From Pyrinomonadaceae bacterium (GTDB taxonomy: Bacteria > Acidobacteriota > Blastocatellia > Pyrinomonadales > Pyrinomonadaceae), in the NCBI GenBank assembly GCA_013811945.1, contig JACCUI010000103.1:1-38545 (forward strand): a DNA stretch of 38,545 bases, in the 5' to 3' direction. Below, in pieces: positions 15,768-23,859 of the stretch. Made by a program: the position numbers and the translations under genes. Numbering within the stretch: the first letter of the stretch is position 1; the number at the start of each line of letters is the position of its first letter. The notes beneath the pieces were generated by a model, which ran no database searches, had not been told where the DNA came from, and saw only the letters and a program-made list of their open reading frames with translations.

Positions 15768-16166
15768 ATGAGCCTCAAGTTCATTAATCCCGCGTCGCTC
15801 GGTCCCCCGCTAGGTTATTCGAATGGCGTTTTGACTGAGCCGGGAACGCGATTGCTATTCATTGCCGGACAACTCGGCTGGAATGAACGACAGGAGATTG
15901 TTAGCGCGGATTTTGTCGAACAGTTTGATCGCGCGCTAGCCAACGTAGTTGCAGTTGTGACCGAGGCCGGCGGACGGCCAGAACAAATCGCACGCCTGAT
16001 TATGTACGTTACCGATAAGAACGAGTACGACGCCCACACACCTGAAATTGGTGATCGCTACCGCACCCACATGGGGAAACACTTTCCGGCGATGGTGCTG
16101 GTGGAAGTGAAGAGCTTGCTTGATGACGAGGCGAAGGTCGAAATCGAAGCGATCGCGGCTCTGTGA
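15768..16166 (+). CDS. RidA/YjgF family protein lacking the catalytic arginine
   Basis: The 132-residue protein has the RidA fold: LGYSNGVLTEPGTRLLFIAG, FDRALANVVAVVTEAGGRPE, LIMYVTDKNEYDA and the C-terminal PAMVLVEVKSLL...AKVEIEAIAAL. Classical RidA enzymes hydrolyse reactive enamines and imines using an arginine in the PARSxVEV segment; here that position is methionine (PAMVLVEV), while the downstream glutamate is kept. It therefore belongs with Rid relatives of unknown activity. Such proteins are common in pathways with amino-substituted intermediates, and this one starts the run of CoA-ester genes, so a role in handling the amino group of anthraniloyl-CoA products is possible. The start is MSLKF at 15768; an upstream in-frame start at 15747 is less likely. 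Confidence 0.8.
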   Translation: MSLKFINPASLGPPLGYSNGVLTEPGTRLLFIAGQLGWNERQEIVSADFVEQFDRALANVVAVVTEAGGRPEQIARLIMYVTDKNEYDAHTPEIGDRYRTHMGKHFPAMVLVEVKSLLDDEAKVEIEAIAAL

Positions 16167-16279
16167 CGTCGGCTCGTGTTTGCAACAGAGTTGGTCGCCT
16201 TCGACTCCGTGGGCGATTGATGGTTACCGCCGGCAACCTGCGCGGGAATGGAGCGGGCCGCAACTAGACAGCTGTAGGC

Positions 16280-16296
16280 GCGTCCCTGCGGGACGC
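16280..16296. repeat. short perfect hairpin ahead of the enoyl-CoA hydratase gene
   Basis: GCGTCCC, loop TGC, GGGACGC, inside a longer motif TGTAGGCGCGTCCCTGCGGG. It resembles a REP-type element: a TGACGCCCCTACA text related to it appears near 19660. It lies about 45 bases upstream of the chosen start at 16340. Confidence 0.6.
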
Positions 16297-16339
16297 CCCG
16301 ATCAGTTTTATGTGCGGAGGCATCGGATTGATCACCAGC

Positions 16340-17134
16340 ATGAATCAGCCCACGAGTTTTCTTTACGAGCAGACGGACACGGGCGTGGCCACCATCACTC
16401 TCCACCGCCCCGGACGCCTGAATGCGCTTACATTCGAGGTTTATCGAGAGCTAACTGATACGTTCGCGGCCCTGCGCGTCGAAAGCGACGTGCGCGTGGT
16501 GGTTATCACCGGATCAGGGCGGGCTTTCTGTTCCGGCGGCGACGTTCATGACATTATTGGAAAACTCTTCGGGCGCGACATGGAAGGTCTGCTGGAATTC
16601 ACCCGAATGACTTGCGATCTGATTCGCAACATTCGTAGTTTGCCGAAGCCGGTGATTGCAAGTTTGAATGGCACAACGGCAGGAGCTGGCGCTTGCCTAG
16701 CACTAGCGTCCGATATCAGGATCGCCAGCCCGGAAGCCGGGATTGCTTTCCTTTTTGTAAAGGTGGGTCTCTCAGGCGCCGACATGGGAGCAGCGCACTT
16801 ATTGCCGCGAGTGGTTGGTTTGGCAAAGGCCACTGAATTGCTATTAACCGGCGATTTTATTACCGCGCCGGAGGCGGAACGAATTGGTCTATATAACAGG
16901 GTGGTACCCGCGGAAGAGTTGGTGAACGTTACTCGCGAGTTCGCAGAACGCCTGGCGCAGGGACCTTCTTTCGCGCTGGCCAAGACGAAGGAGATGCTCA
17001 ATCGGGAGATTGATATGAGTCTCAACGCTGCTCTGGACTGCGAGGCCCAGGCTCAGGCCATTTGCATGCAGCATCCTGACTATCGCGAAGCTTATGAAGC
17101 ATTTGTTGAAAAGCGCGCGCCTAAGTTCAAATGA
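16340..17134 (+). CDS. enoyl-CoA hydratase/isomerase family protein
   Basis: The crotonase-fold protein of 264 residues (if started at 16340) shows VATITLHRPGRLNALTFEVY, the oxyanion-hole segments SGRAFCSGGDVHDI and NGTTAGAGACLALASDIRIA, and the C-terminal helix ending in FVEKRAPKFK. The segment that normally holds the first catalytic glutamate reads FLFVKVGLSGADMGAAHLLP, with no glutamate there, as in PaaG-like isomerases rather than true hydratases. It may act on the ring-reduced or amino-substituted CoA ester produced by the neighbouring flavoenzymes. An ATG at 16310 in frame is an alternative start. The acyl-CoA dehydrogenase gene follows after a repeat. Confidence 0.82.
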   Translation: MNQPTSFLYEQTDTGVATITLHRPGRLNALTFEVYRELTDTFAALRVESDVRVVVITGSGRAFCSGGDVHDIIGKLFGRDMEGLLEFTRMTCDLIRNIRSLPKPVIASLNGTTAGAGACLALASDIRIASPEAGIAFLFVKVGLSGADMGAAHLLPRVVGLAKATELLLTGDFITAPEAERIGLYNRVVPAEELVNVTREFAERLAQGPSFALAKTKEMLNREIDMSLNAALDCEAQAQAICMQHPDYREAYEAFVEKRAPKFK

Positions 17135-17143
17135 CTGGGTTCT

Positions 17144-17268
17144 GAACTTTGTACTTTGTGCTTTGAGCTTTGTACTTAGATATTTGCGGTTTGAGTCGCG
17201 CTACATGGTCAGATAGGGAGCTCCGCGTGCAAGCACAAAGTACTAAGTTCAAAGAACAAAGTTCATAC
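17144..17268. repeat. inverted pair of CTTTGTA heptamer arrays
   Basis: The left arm 17144-17179 is a tandem run with a 7-base period: CTTTGTA, CTTTGTG, CTTTGAG, CTTTGTA. The right arm 17233-17268 is its degenerate complement (GCACAAAGTACTAAGTTCAA, then AGAACAAAGTTCATAC). The loop is about 53 bases. The repeat fills the gap between the hydratase stop and the dehydrogenase ATG at 17278, ending 9 bases before that ATG. Confidence 0.85.
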
Positions 17269-17277
17269 TTATAACTC

Positions 17278-18429
17278 ATGGATAAGTTCATCGATCAACT
17301 GCCCTTCTTCACTCCTGAGCACCGGAACCTTGCGAGCGCCGTGGCATCCTTTGTAGAAGAGCAGATTGAACCTCGGGCTATTGAAGAACGCGATGTAGAC
17401 GGGGGTACGCGCGACTACGTGAGTGTGCTGGCCAGTGCTGGTTTGCTCCGCTATGCGGTCGCTTCGCACGATAAGCGGTTTGATGTTCGCTCCCTCTGCT
17501 TGATTCGGGAGGCTCTGGCCTACTCGTCAGCCTTGGCTGACCTGGCTTTCGTTATGCAGGGGTTGGGTACATATGCGATTAGCCAGGCGGCCCCGGAGCA
17601 TGTCCGGGATTTTTGGGTTCTGCGCGCAGCGGAAGGAAGGGCCATCGCTGCATTTGCTTTGACAGAACCCGAAGCCGGCTCCGACGTTTCCGCCATTAGA
17701 ACCACCGCTCAGCGCGATGGTGACGCCTGGGTCATCGACGGTAGCAAGCGTTTCATCTCAAATGCGGGAGTCGCGGATTTCTATACCGTGTTTGCCCGAA
17801 CGGGAACTCAAACCGGCGGACGGGCAGACCTTTCCGCGTTTGTTGTGAGTGCCCGGATGCCCGGCTTCACCGTAGTCGAGCGGACCGAGATGATATCACC
17901 GCACCCCATCGGTGAAATTGCTTTTAACGGATGTCGCGTCCCGGCGGAGGACATGGTGGGACCTGAAGGAGATGGTTTTGTCCTGGCGATGCGTACGCTC
18001 GACACCTTTCGTGCCAGCGTGGGAGCCGCTGCTTGCGGCATGGCCCGGCGCGCGCTTGATGAATCTCTTCGCTATGCAGCCAACCGTAAACAATTTGGGC
18101 GCTTACTAGCGGAGCATCAACTCATTCAGGAGAAGCTGGCCGATATGATCACAGAGCTTGACGCCGCCCGGCTGTTGGTTTATCGCGCTGCCTATCTCAA
18201 AGACATTAGGACCGGACGGGCGAGTCGTGAGGCCAGCGAGGCTAAGCTCTACGCCACCGAAGCTGCCGGCCGAATTATCGATCAAGCCGTGCAGATTCAT
18301 GGCGGTGCTGGGCTCGTGCGCGGGAGCGTGGTGGAACGTCTTTACCGGGACGTGCGCGCTTTGCGTATCTACGAAGGGACCTCCGAGATCCAGAAACTCA
18401 TCATTGCCGGCCAGCTTTTGAAGGAGTAG
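17278..18429 (+). CDS. acyl-CoA dehydrogenase family protein
   Basis: The 383-residue flavoprotein has the full acyl-CoA dehydrogenase architecture: an N-terminal helical domain (LASAVASFVEEQIEPRAIEE), the FAD-contacting segment AFALTEPEAGSDVSAIRTTA, DGSKRFISNAGVADFYTVFA, the C-terminal helical domain YAANRKQFGRLLAEHQLIQE, and RALRIYEGTSEIQKLIIAGQ near residue 370. It would introduce a double bond next to the CoA carbonyl. Its gene ends directly at the start of the flavin monooxygenase gene (TAG then ATG), strong evidence for one transcript. In the anthraniloyl-CoA pathway known from Azoarcus such dehydrogenases act after the ring is dearomatised, so this is a plausible role. Confidence 0.92.
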   Translation: MDKFIDQLPFFTPEHRNLASAVASFVEEQIEPRAIEERDVDGGTRDYVSVLASAGLLRYAVASHDKRFDVRSLCLIREALAYSSALADLAFVMQGLGTYAISQAAPEHVRDFWVLRAAEGRAIAAFALTEPEAGSDVSAIRTTAQRDGDAWVIDGSKRFISNAGVADFYTVFARTGTQTGGRADLSAFVVSARMPGFTVVERTEMISPHPIGEIAFNGCRVPAEDMVGPEGDGFVLAMRTLDTFRASVGAAACGMARRALDESLRYAANRKQFGRLLAEHQLIQEKLADMITELDAARLLVYRAAYLKDIRTGRASREASEAKLYATEAAGRIIDQAVQIHGGAGLVRGSVVERLYRDVRALRIYEGTSEIQKLIIAGQLLKE

Positions 18430-19557
18430 ATGAAGATCAACATCATCGGCGGCGGGCCGGCGGGTTTGTACTTCGCCATCCTGATGATGAAGGCGAATCC
18501 GGTGAACGAAATCACAGTCCATGAACGCAACGGGCCAGATGACACTTTCGGTTGGGGCGTAGTTTTCTCCGGTAGAACGCTCAGAAATCTTCGTGATGCT
18601 GACGCAGAATCTCACGCCCAGATAACCAGACAATTTGAGGCCTGGGACAATGTCGACGTGGTGCGCGGCGACGAAAAGATATCTGTTCGCGGCAACAGCT
18701 TCTCCGGCGTCTCCCGCCTGCAGTTACTAAAGATTCTGCAACGACGCGCGCAGCAACTCGGAGTTGCAATTCTTTTTCATTCGGAAATTAATGACATCGA
18801 GTCACGACGGGCCGATTGCGATCTGCTGGTGGGTGCCGACGGTATCAACAGCACTGTTCGACAGCGCTTTGCAGAACACTTTGGTCCGACTCTGAGCGTT
18901 CGCTCGAATCGTTACATCTGGTATGGCACGAATCAGCTATTCCACGGTTTGACGCTGACTTTCCGGGAGAATGAAGCCGGAATCTTCTCGGCGCACTCCT
19001 ACAAATTCAACCAGACTACAAGCACTTTTATTGTCGAGTGTGATCCTCAGACATGGGAGCAGGCGGAGTTGACTACCATGAATGAGGCCGACACCCGATC
19101 GTACATCGAACAGGTCTTTGCGCCAGATTTGCAGGGGCATCCCCTGCTCTCAAACAATTCAAAGTGGATTAATTTCATTTTAGTTAAAAATGCGCGTTGG
19201 GCTTTTGATAATGTCGTGCTCTTGGGAGACGCCATGCATACGGCCCATTTTTCGATCGGTTCGGGAACCAAGCTGGCAATCGAGGATGCCATTGCGCTGG
19301 CGGAGAGTTTTCAACGCCACGATGACGTGAGCGAAGCTCTCCTTGAATTTGAGTCGAATCGGAAACCGTACATCGAGGAGTATCAAGCGGCCGCCCTCGA
19401 GAGCATGCTCTGGTTCGAGAACATAAGGCAGTACTTGCACCTTGACCCGATAAGATTGGCATACTCGCTAATGATGCGCAGTGGGAGAGTGGACCCCGAG
19501 GAACTAAAGAAACGCGATGCGGCGTTTGTAGCAGCGTACGAGGCAGCAATTTCGTAG
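18430..19557 (+). CDS. FAD monooxygenase matching the N-terminal half of 2-aminobenzoyl-CoA monooxygenase/salicylyl-CoA 5-hydroxylase
   Basis: The 375-residue class A flavin monooxygenase has a Rossmann FAD motif IIGGGPAGLYFAILM at residues 4-18. It also has the diagnostic ERNGPDDTFGWGVVFSGRTL, the DLLVGADGINSTVR segment, and LLGDAMHTAHFSIGSGTKLA near residue 264. The TFGWGVVFS and HTAHFSIGSGTKLA-like blocks are those I associate with salicylyl-CoA 5-hydroxylase and 2-aminobenzoyl-CoA monooxygenase/reductase. Those enzymes are about twice as long and carry an Old Yellow Enzyme domain after this part. Here the protein stops after the monooxygenase domain, and a separate OYE gene lies next to it on the other strand. 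Expected role: hydroxylation of anthraniloyl-CoA with NAD(P)H and oxygen. Confidence 0.85.
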   Translation: MKINIIGGGPAGLYFAILMMKANPVNEITVHERNGPDDTFGWGVVFSGRTLRNLRDADAESHAQITRQFEAWDNVDVVRGDEKISVRGNSFSGVSRLQLLKILQRRAQQLGVAILFHSEINDIESRRADCDLLVGADGINSTVRQRFAEHFGPTLSVRSNRYIWYGTNQLFHGLTLTFRENEAGIFSAHSYKFNQTTSTFIVECDPQTWEQAELTTMNEADTRSYIEQVFAPDLQGHPLLSNNSKWINFILVKNARWAFDNVVLLGDAMHTAHFSIGSGTKLAIEDAIALAESFQRHDDVSEALLEFESNRKPYIEEYQAAALESMLWFENIRQYLHLDPIRLAYSLMMRSGRVDPEELKKRDAAFVAAYEAAIS

Positions 19558-19566
19558 AGGAAGTCT

Positions 19567-19660
19567 CTCCGTGGGCCCCACCGCTGTCGCCACCGAGAGC
19601 GCTCGGGGAGTGACGTCCTTTACAATATGTTCTCCAACACCAGGTGGGGCGCCCACGGAG
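19567..19660. repeat. inverted repeat between the convergent monooxygenase and OYE genes
   Basis: CTCCGTGGGCCCCACC (19567-19582) and GGTGGGGCGCCCACGGAG (19643-19660) are complementary apart from two extra bases. A GGAGTGACG text follows both a central copy (near 19607) and the right arm. The element begins 9 bases after one stop codon and ends 8 bases before the other, where it could end transcription from both sides. Confidence 0.8.
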
Positions 19661-19668
19661 TGACGCCC

Positions 19669-21141
19669 CTACAACTGCCACTTAGGAGGCAGCAGGCGAC
19701 GACGACCATCCGCTGCCAAACTAATTTCCGGGTCATCGAGTTCCGTGCGGTCCCAAAGCTTGCAGGTAACCTGCTTGTGCGCCTGATCGAGGGCCTCGCA
19801 ATAGTTGGTGTAGGTACAACGACGAATTTCCGTACCGCGACCGAGTCGGACTTTCACGAACCAATCAGGATCGGCAAGCGCTTGACGAGCTAGACCGGCG
19901 AGGTCAGCTTCGCCTCGCCGCAAAATTCCCTCCGCTTGCTCAAACGTGGTAATTCCGCCGCAGGCTACAACGGGAGTGCTGAAACCTGCGGCGTTTACGG
20001 CCCGCTTGATCGCCGCGACCTGCGGAACATTCCTACCGAATGGTCCGGTTTCGTCAGAGAGAGTTGTCGGCATGCATTCATAGCCGCTCTTGCCGGTATA
20101 GGGGTAAACGGCCTGCCCAACTTTAGGTTGTTGCGCATCCTCAAATTTGCCGCCTTTTGAGATCGAGAGAAAATCCAATCCCGCCCGAGCAAACTCAACC
20201 CCGAAGTAGGTCGCGTCATCAACCCGGTTTCCCCGTTCAATCACTTCGTCACCAAGAAAACGAACGCCCACTAGGTAGTCATCACCGACGCACTCGCGCA
20301 CAGCGCGGTACACCTCCAGCGGCAAACGAACGCGGTCCTCACGCTGTCCGCCGTAACCATCTGTGCGAGTATTTCGCGCACTCAGAAACGAGGCCATGGT
20401 GTAAGCATGCGCGTAGTGGAGTTCGACTCCGTCAAATCCTGCTTCGCGGGCGCGCCCGGCGGCCGCGGCGAAGATTTCCGGCAACACCTCCGGCAACTCA
20501 CGCACGTGCGTTAACTCGGTGTCGGTGACGCGCTCTCGATATCCAAAGCGGAGTGACTCCAACTCCCGCTCATCAAGGATGTGCTCAAGGACTTCGTCGC
20601 TGGTGCTCGCCAGAAACGCTCGCACCTCGGCTTCGTTACGTCCGAGCCAACTTTGATCGTTGCTTATCTCAGCAAGTGTTTGTAAGTGACGGTCAGTTAT
20701 ACGTAGAAATTGTTTGAAATATTTCGCCTGCTCGGGTCGACGCTTGACCGCGAGAAAATCGATGATCTGAATAAAAAGATGCGTCCGGCCTTCGCTCGCC
20801 TCGCGAACCGCTGCCACCAGCTGCCGCAACCCCGCGATGAAACGATCGTCGCCGATCCTGAGTAGCGGTCCACTGGGGATGTCACGGACTCCGGTGGCCT
20901 CAACGACGAGCGCTCCCGGCTGTCCTGCTGCAAATCTGCGATACCAATCGATGTTTGCCTGGGTTACGAAACCATCTTCAGTCGCACGCCAGGGCACCAT
21001 TGCCGGAACCCAGGTGCGGCTGGTTAAGTCACTACGTCCAATTCGTATCGGCTGGAAAAGCAGCGAGCGGGCCGCCTCTAACGCATTGGGCCAACGCGTT
21101 TCAGGAATTGCGTGTTTAACAGGATTTGGAAACTTCCACAT
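19669..21141 (-). CDS. NADH:flavin oxidoreductase, Old Yellow Enzyme family
   Basis: The 490-residue protein is an FMN-dependent TIM-barrel enzyme: LFQPIRIGRSDLTSRTWVPA at the first strand, GFDGVELHYAHAYTMASFLS near residue 240 with the paired His-x-x-His, ARNTRTDGYGGQREDRVRLP, GGITTFEQAEGILRRGEADL and LARQALADPDWFVKVRLGRG. An unusual insert of about 80 residues follows the strand ending in HLFIQI. The C-terminus has three cysteines (CTYTNYC and later KQVTCKLW) that might bind a metal cluster. OYE domains reduce activated double bonds; in 2-aminobenzoyl-CoA monooxygenase/reductase this activity is the C-terminal half. Adjacency to the monooxygenase suggests the two could be separate halves of that activity. 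It is convergently oriented, so not in the same transcript. Confidence 0.85.
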   Translation of the reverse strand: MWKFPNPVKHAIPETRWPNALEAARSLLFQPIRIGRSDLTSRTWVPAMVPWRATEDGFVTQANIDWYRRFAAGQPGALVVEATGVRDIPSGPLLRIGDDRFIAGLRQLVAAVREASEGRTHLFIQIIDFLAVKRRPEQAKYFKQFLRITDRHLQTLAEISNDQSWLGRNEAEVRAFLASTSDEVLEHILDERELESLRFGYRERVTDTELTHVRELPEVLPEIFAAAAGRAREAGFDGVELHYAHAYTMASFLSARNTRTDGYGGQREDRVRLPLEVYRAVRECVGDDYLVGVRFLGDEVIERGNRVDDATYFGVEFARAGLDFLSISKGGKFEDAQQPKVGQAVYPYTGKSGYECMPTTLSDETGPFGRNVPQVAAIKRAVNAAGFSTPVVACGGITTFEQAEGILRRGEADLAGLARQALADPDWFVKVRLGRGTEIRRCTYTNYCEALDQAHKQVTCKLWDRTELDDPEISLAADGRRRLLPPKWQL

Positions 21142-21285
21142 CTTCTTTTGATCACTTTATCACTAAGTGAGGCGTGGGCACGTTAGCCAGGCGGCGTAGG
21201 GGCCTTTTTGAAATGCTCCTGCCGTCCGGGGTCACCAGCGGTGCAATTGGATTTAGAGCGCGCGAAGCGTGGCGAAAGCATAAAG

Positions 21286-21485
21286 CCTGGGCGTGAGCCC
21301 CAGGACAGTCGCACATGAGTTCCTAGCCCGAGAAGCGGGCGGCAGCGGCAACAAAAGAATCATCGCTGATGAAGATCAAACGCGAACCAGATTCTTGATC
21401 TGCTGTCGCCCGCTATCGCGGGCTGAATGAGCGGTTCTTGCGCGGTGCTAGAGGATTGGTCCTGCGGCCCGCAGGGTTTGGTTGG
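21286..21485. repeat. cluster of REP-like hairpins upstream of kynureninase
   Basis: Three elements are visible: CCTGGGCGTGAGCCCCAGG at 21286-21304; AGCCCGAGAAGCGGGCGGCA (from 21325) with its inverted degenerate copy TGTCGCCCGCTATCGCGGGC (21404-21423); and the perfect palindrome CCTGCGGCCCGCAGG at 21471-21485. The middle pair extends into an AAGAATC / GATTCTT match, giving a larger foldback. The rest of the 21142-21618 gap contains no gene that I can support; a weak TAAATT at 21582-21587 could be a -10. Confidence 0.7.
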
Positions 21486-21605
21486 AGCGTTTGCTCGAGC
21501 GAACATCCAAAGAGGTGTCGCTCTTCGCTTGCGACCGCACTCCTAAATCGAGGCTACCTGCCTTAAGATTCTTCTCTGTGGTAAATTAACTCCAATCAAA
21601 AATGC

Positions 21606-21610
21606 AGGAG
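21606..21610 (+). promoter_or_regulatory. Shine-Dalgarno that decides the TTG start of kynureninase
   Basis: AGGAG lies 8 bases before the TTG at 21619. No ATG or GTG at a suitable place keeps the conserved N-terminus (the next Met is at residue 29), so the TTG start is favoured. This strong ribosome site contrasts with neighbouring genes, which have none. Confidence 0.75.
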
Positions 21611-21618
21611 ATACCTTT

Positions 21619-22806
21619 TTGACTGACGACCTGCTCAAATGGCGTAGCGAGTTTCCTATCCTAGACGAGACAGTCTACCTGATCTCGCATAGCCTGGGAG
21701 CAATGCCTAGGGCCACTTACGATCGAATGCACGATTATGCTGAGGCCTGGGCGACACGCGGGGTGCGGGCGTGGTCCGAGGGCTGGTGGAATATGCCGGT
21801 GACGGTGGGCAACGACGTGGCGCGAATCATAGGCGCGGACCCGGGCACCGTGGTCATGCATCAGAATGTCTCAGTTTGTCAGTCGTTGATTCTTTCCTGT
21901 TTCGAACCTACAGCGGGGAGAAATAAGATTGTCTATTCGGAGCTCAACTTTCCTTCGGTGATGTATGTCTACGAGGCTCACGCACGTAACGGGAGTTTGC
22001 GCATTGAAACAGTGAAATCCGATGACGGTATCACGGTGCCAATCGAGCGCATGTTGGCAGCCATCGACGAGGAGACTCTTCTCGTGCCTTTCTCCCATGT
22101 TCTATTCAAGAGCGGTTTTCTCCAGGACGCCAGAGCGATTACCGAGCGGGCCCATGAGGTAGGCGCAATGGTCGTGCTCGATGCTTATCAGTCCGCCGGA
22201 ACCGTTCCGTTTAGTGTCAAAGATCTAAATGTAGATTTCGCAACCGGCGGATCGGTCAAGTGGCTTTGTGGCGGGCCAGGCGCGGGGTATCTTTACGTCC
22301 GTCCCGATTTGCATACTCAGCTCCAACCAAAAACTACGGGTTGGATGGCCCACGAGGAGCCTTTTGCCTTTGATAAAGAGCTCCGCTACGCTCCAGGTGT
22401 TGCTCGCTTTCTGCACGGCTCGCCCGCGATTCCGGCGCTTTACGCCGCCCAGTCGGGTTATCAAATTATTAATGAAATAGGTGTGGAGAATATTCGCAGC
22501 AAGAGTGTAAGCCAAACTTCTCTTTTGATCGACCTGGCCCAGGAAGCAGGCTTCACCGTCACGAGCCCAAGGAGTTCATCACAGCGGGGGGGCACCGTCA
22601 CGGTTATGCACGAGCATGCGGCGGCCATCACCAGCGAGTTGGTGAGCCGCGAGTTTATTGTTGATTTTCGCCCCGGCGCGGGTGTGCGCATCTCTCCTCA
22701 CTTCTACACCACGGACGAAGAGTTGAAACTAATCATCGGGGAGATGAAGACGATCAGGGACAGTCGCGCGTACGCCAGGCACGAAGCGGCCGGTGCGGCA
22801 TTCTGA
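21619..22806 (+). CDS. kynU: kynureninase
   Basis: Kynureninase is a PLP enzyme that cleaves kynurenine to anthranilate and alanine. The 395-residue aminotransferase class V protein has the family's VYLISHSLGAMPRATYDRMH, RAWSEGWWNMPVTVGNDVAR and IIGADPGTVVMHQNVS. It also has VVLDAYQSAGTVPFSV with the PLP-ring aspartate (D188), and SVKWLCGGPGAGYLYVRP with the probable Schiff-base lysine K214. The tail has VDFRPGAGVRISPHFYTTDE. Length and motif order are typical, although some residues differ from classical kynureninases, so a related beta-elimination activity cannot be excluded. The next gene is tryptophan 2,3-dioxygenase, which supplies the precursor. Anthranilate would pass to the CoA ligase downstream. 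Confidence 0.85.
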   Translation: MTDDLLKWRSEFPILDETVYLISHSLGAMPRATYDRMHDYAEAWATRGVRAWSEGWWNMPVTVGNDVARIIGADPGTVVMHQNVSVCQSLILSCFEPTAGRNKIVYSELNFPSVMYVYEAHARNGSLRIETVKSDDGITVPIERMLAAIDEETLLVPFSHVLFKSGFLQDARAITERAHEVGAMVVLDAYQSAGTVPFSVKDLNVDFATGGSVKWLCGGPGAGYLYVRPDLHTQLQPKTTGWMAHEEPFAFDKELRYAPGVARFLHGSPAIPALYAAQSGYQIINEIGVENIRSKSVSQTSLLIDLAQEAGFTVTSPRSSSQRGGTVTVMHEHAAAITSELVSREFIVDFRPGAGVRISPHFYTTDEELKLIIGEMKTIRDSRAYARHEAAGAAF

Positions 22807-22809
22807 AAA

Positions 22810-22893
22810 GCTGATCTTGATCCTTTGGTTTTGGACTTGATCCAAACCTCAAAGAAGTGGAATTCAAAGATCAAAGTACAGAGATCAAAGCTC
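22810..22893. repeat. degenerate CTTTGATC-type array with foldback
   Basis: The stretch before the dioxygenase start contains CTTTGGTTTTGGACTTGATC (22835-22854), which folds on CCAAACCTCAAAG, then AAAGATCAAAGTACAGAGAT and CAAAGCTC. The text resembles the CTTTGTA arrays at 17144-17268. It continues to 4 bases before the ATG at 22897, and the ORF read through it upstream is not conserved-looking. Confidence 0.55.
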
Positions 22894-22896
22894 ATT

Positions 22897-23757
22897 ATGT
22901 CTAATGACTACGGCAAGGCAGCCCCGCTTTCATACAACAAATACCTCCGAGTTCCTGACCTGATCGGTTTGCAAGAGTGTCTCTCGGGTCCGGAACACCA
23001 CGATGAACTTCTTTTTATCACCGTCCATCAAGCCTACGAATTATGGTTCAAACAGATTCTTCACGAGCTTGACGCGGCCATGGTAATGATGAATAAAGAC
23101 CGCCTTCCCTCCGCCGGCCGCACCCTGCGGCGTGTAGTCGAGATAGAAAAACTGCTGGTTACCCAGATTCACATTCTGGAGACTATGACTCCCATCAGTT
23201 TTTTAGGGTTCCGCGAACAATTGAATCCCGCCAGCGGCTTCCAATCAATGCAGTTTCGCGAGATTGAATTCGCCTCGGGTCTCAAGCTCGAGGGCATCCT
23301 GAATGAGTTTCGCAACGATTTGTTTGCTTACGAACGCCTGCAGAAACGGTATCAGGCCCCGTCCTTAAATGAGATCTTATTTGCGGTGTTAAGACATCGC
23401 GGACTTGACGCACCGGCGGATGACAAATCCCTAACCGAAGGAGAAAGGAAAAAGCTATACGAGAGGCGGGGCCAGGCAGTGCTCGAGGTTCTTACCCACT
23501 TCGAGGAGCGCTACGAAGAGTTTCAACTGGCTGAAGCGCTGCTGGAACATGACGAGTTTTTTTCGCTCTGGCGCTCACATCACATAAAGATGGTCGAGCG
23601 CATGGTAGGCGCAAAGCGAGGCACTGGCGGTTCCGAAGGAATTGGGTATTTGCAAACTACTCTGAGCCAGAAATTCTTCCCTGAGCTTTGGGAGGCGCGT
23701 ACCTATCTGGACGTCAAACATGGAGCTGGAGGTTGTCCCTTTTCATCACCCACATAG
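22897..23757 (+). CDS. kynA: tryptophan 2,3-dioxygenase
   Basis: A haem enzyme that opens the tryptophan indole ring to N-formylkynurenine. The 286-residue protein has LSYNKYLRVPDLIGLQECLS, the substrate-contacting FITVHQAYELWFKQILHELD with His44, LETMTPISFLGFREQLNPAS and SGFQSMQFREIEFASG. Near the C-terminus, HHIKMVERMVGAKRGTGGSE supplies the expected haem-ligand histidine and GTGGS loop. The length is that of bacterial dioxygenases. An in-frame upstream start at 22825 only translates the repeat, so I start at the ATG at 22897. It follows kynureninase by 90 bases. A formamidase needed between the two steps is not present in the window. Confidence 0.96.
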   Translation: MSNDYGKAAPLSYNKYLRVPDLIGLQECLSGPEHHDELLFITVHQAYELWFKQILHELDAAMVMMNKDRLPSAGRTLRRVVEIEKLLVTQIHILETMTPISFLGFREQLNPASGFQSMQFREIEFASGLKLEGILNEFRNDLFAYERLQKRYQAPSLNEILFAVLRHRGLDAPADDKSLTEGERKKLYERRGQAVLEVLTHFEERYEEFQLAEALLEHDEFFSLWRSHHIKMVERMVGAKRGTGGSEGIGYLQTTLSQKFFPELWEARTYLDVKHGAGGCPFSSPT

Positions 23758-23859
23758 GAACGTCGGCGAGATGTCGACCGCTGAAGGCATCCCAAAGACT
23801 GACAAGCTATTACTCTTGTCCGTGGATAGCGGAGAAAAAATCTTGAGCGAAATAACCTT

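Noticed and set aside
17144-17268. CRISPR-like array
   Set aside because: The repeats are only 7 bases, degenerate, in inverted pairs without unique spacers, and no cas genes are present.
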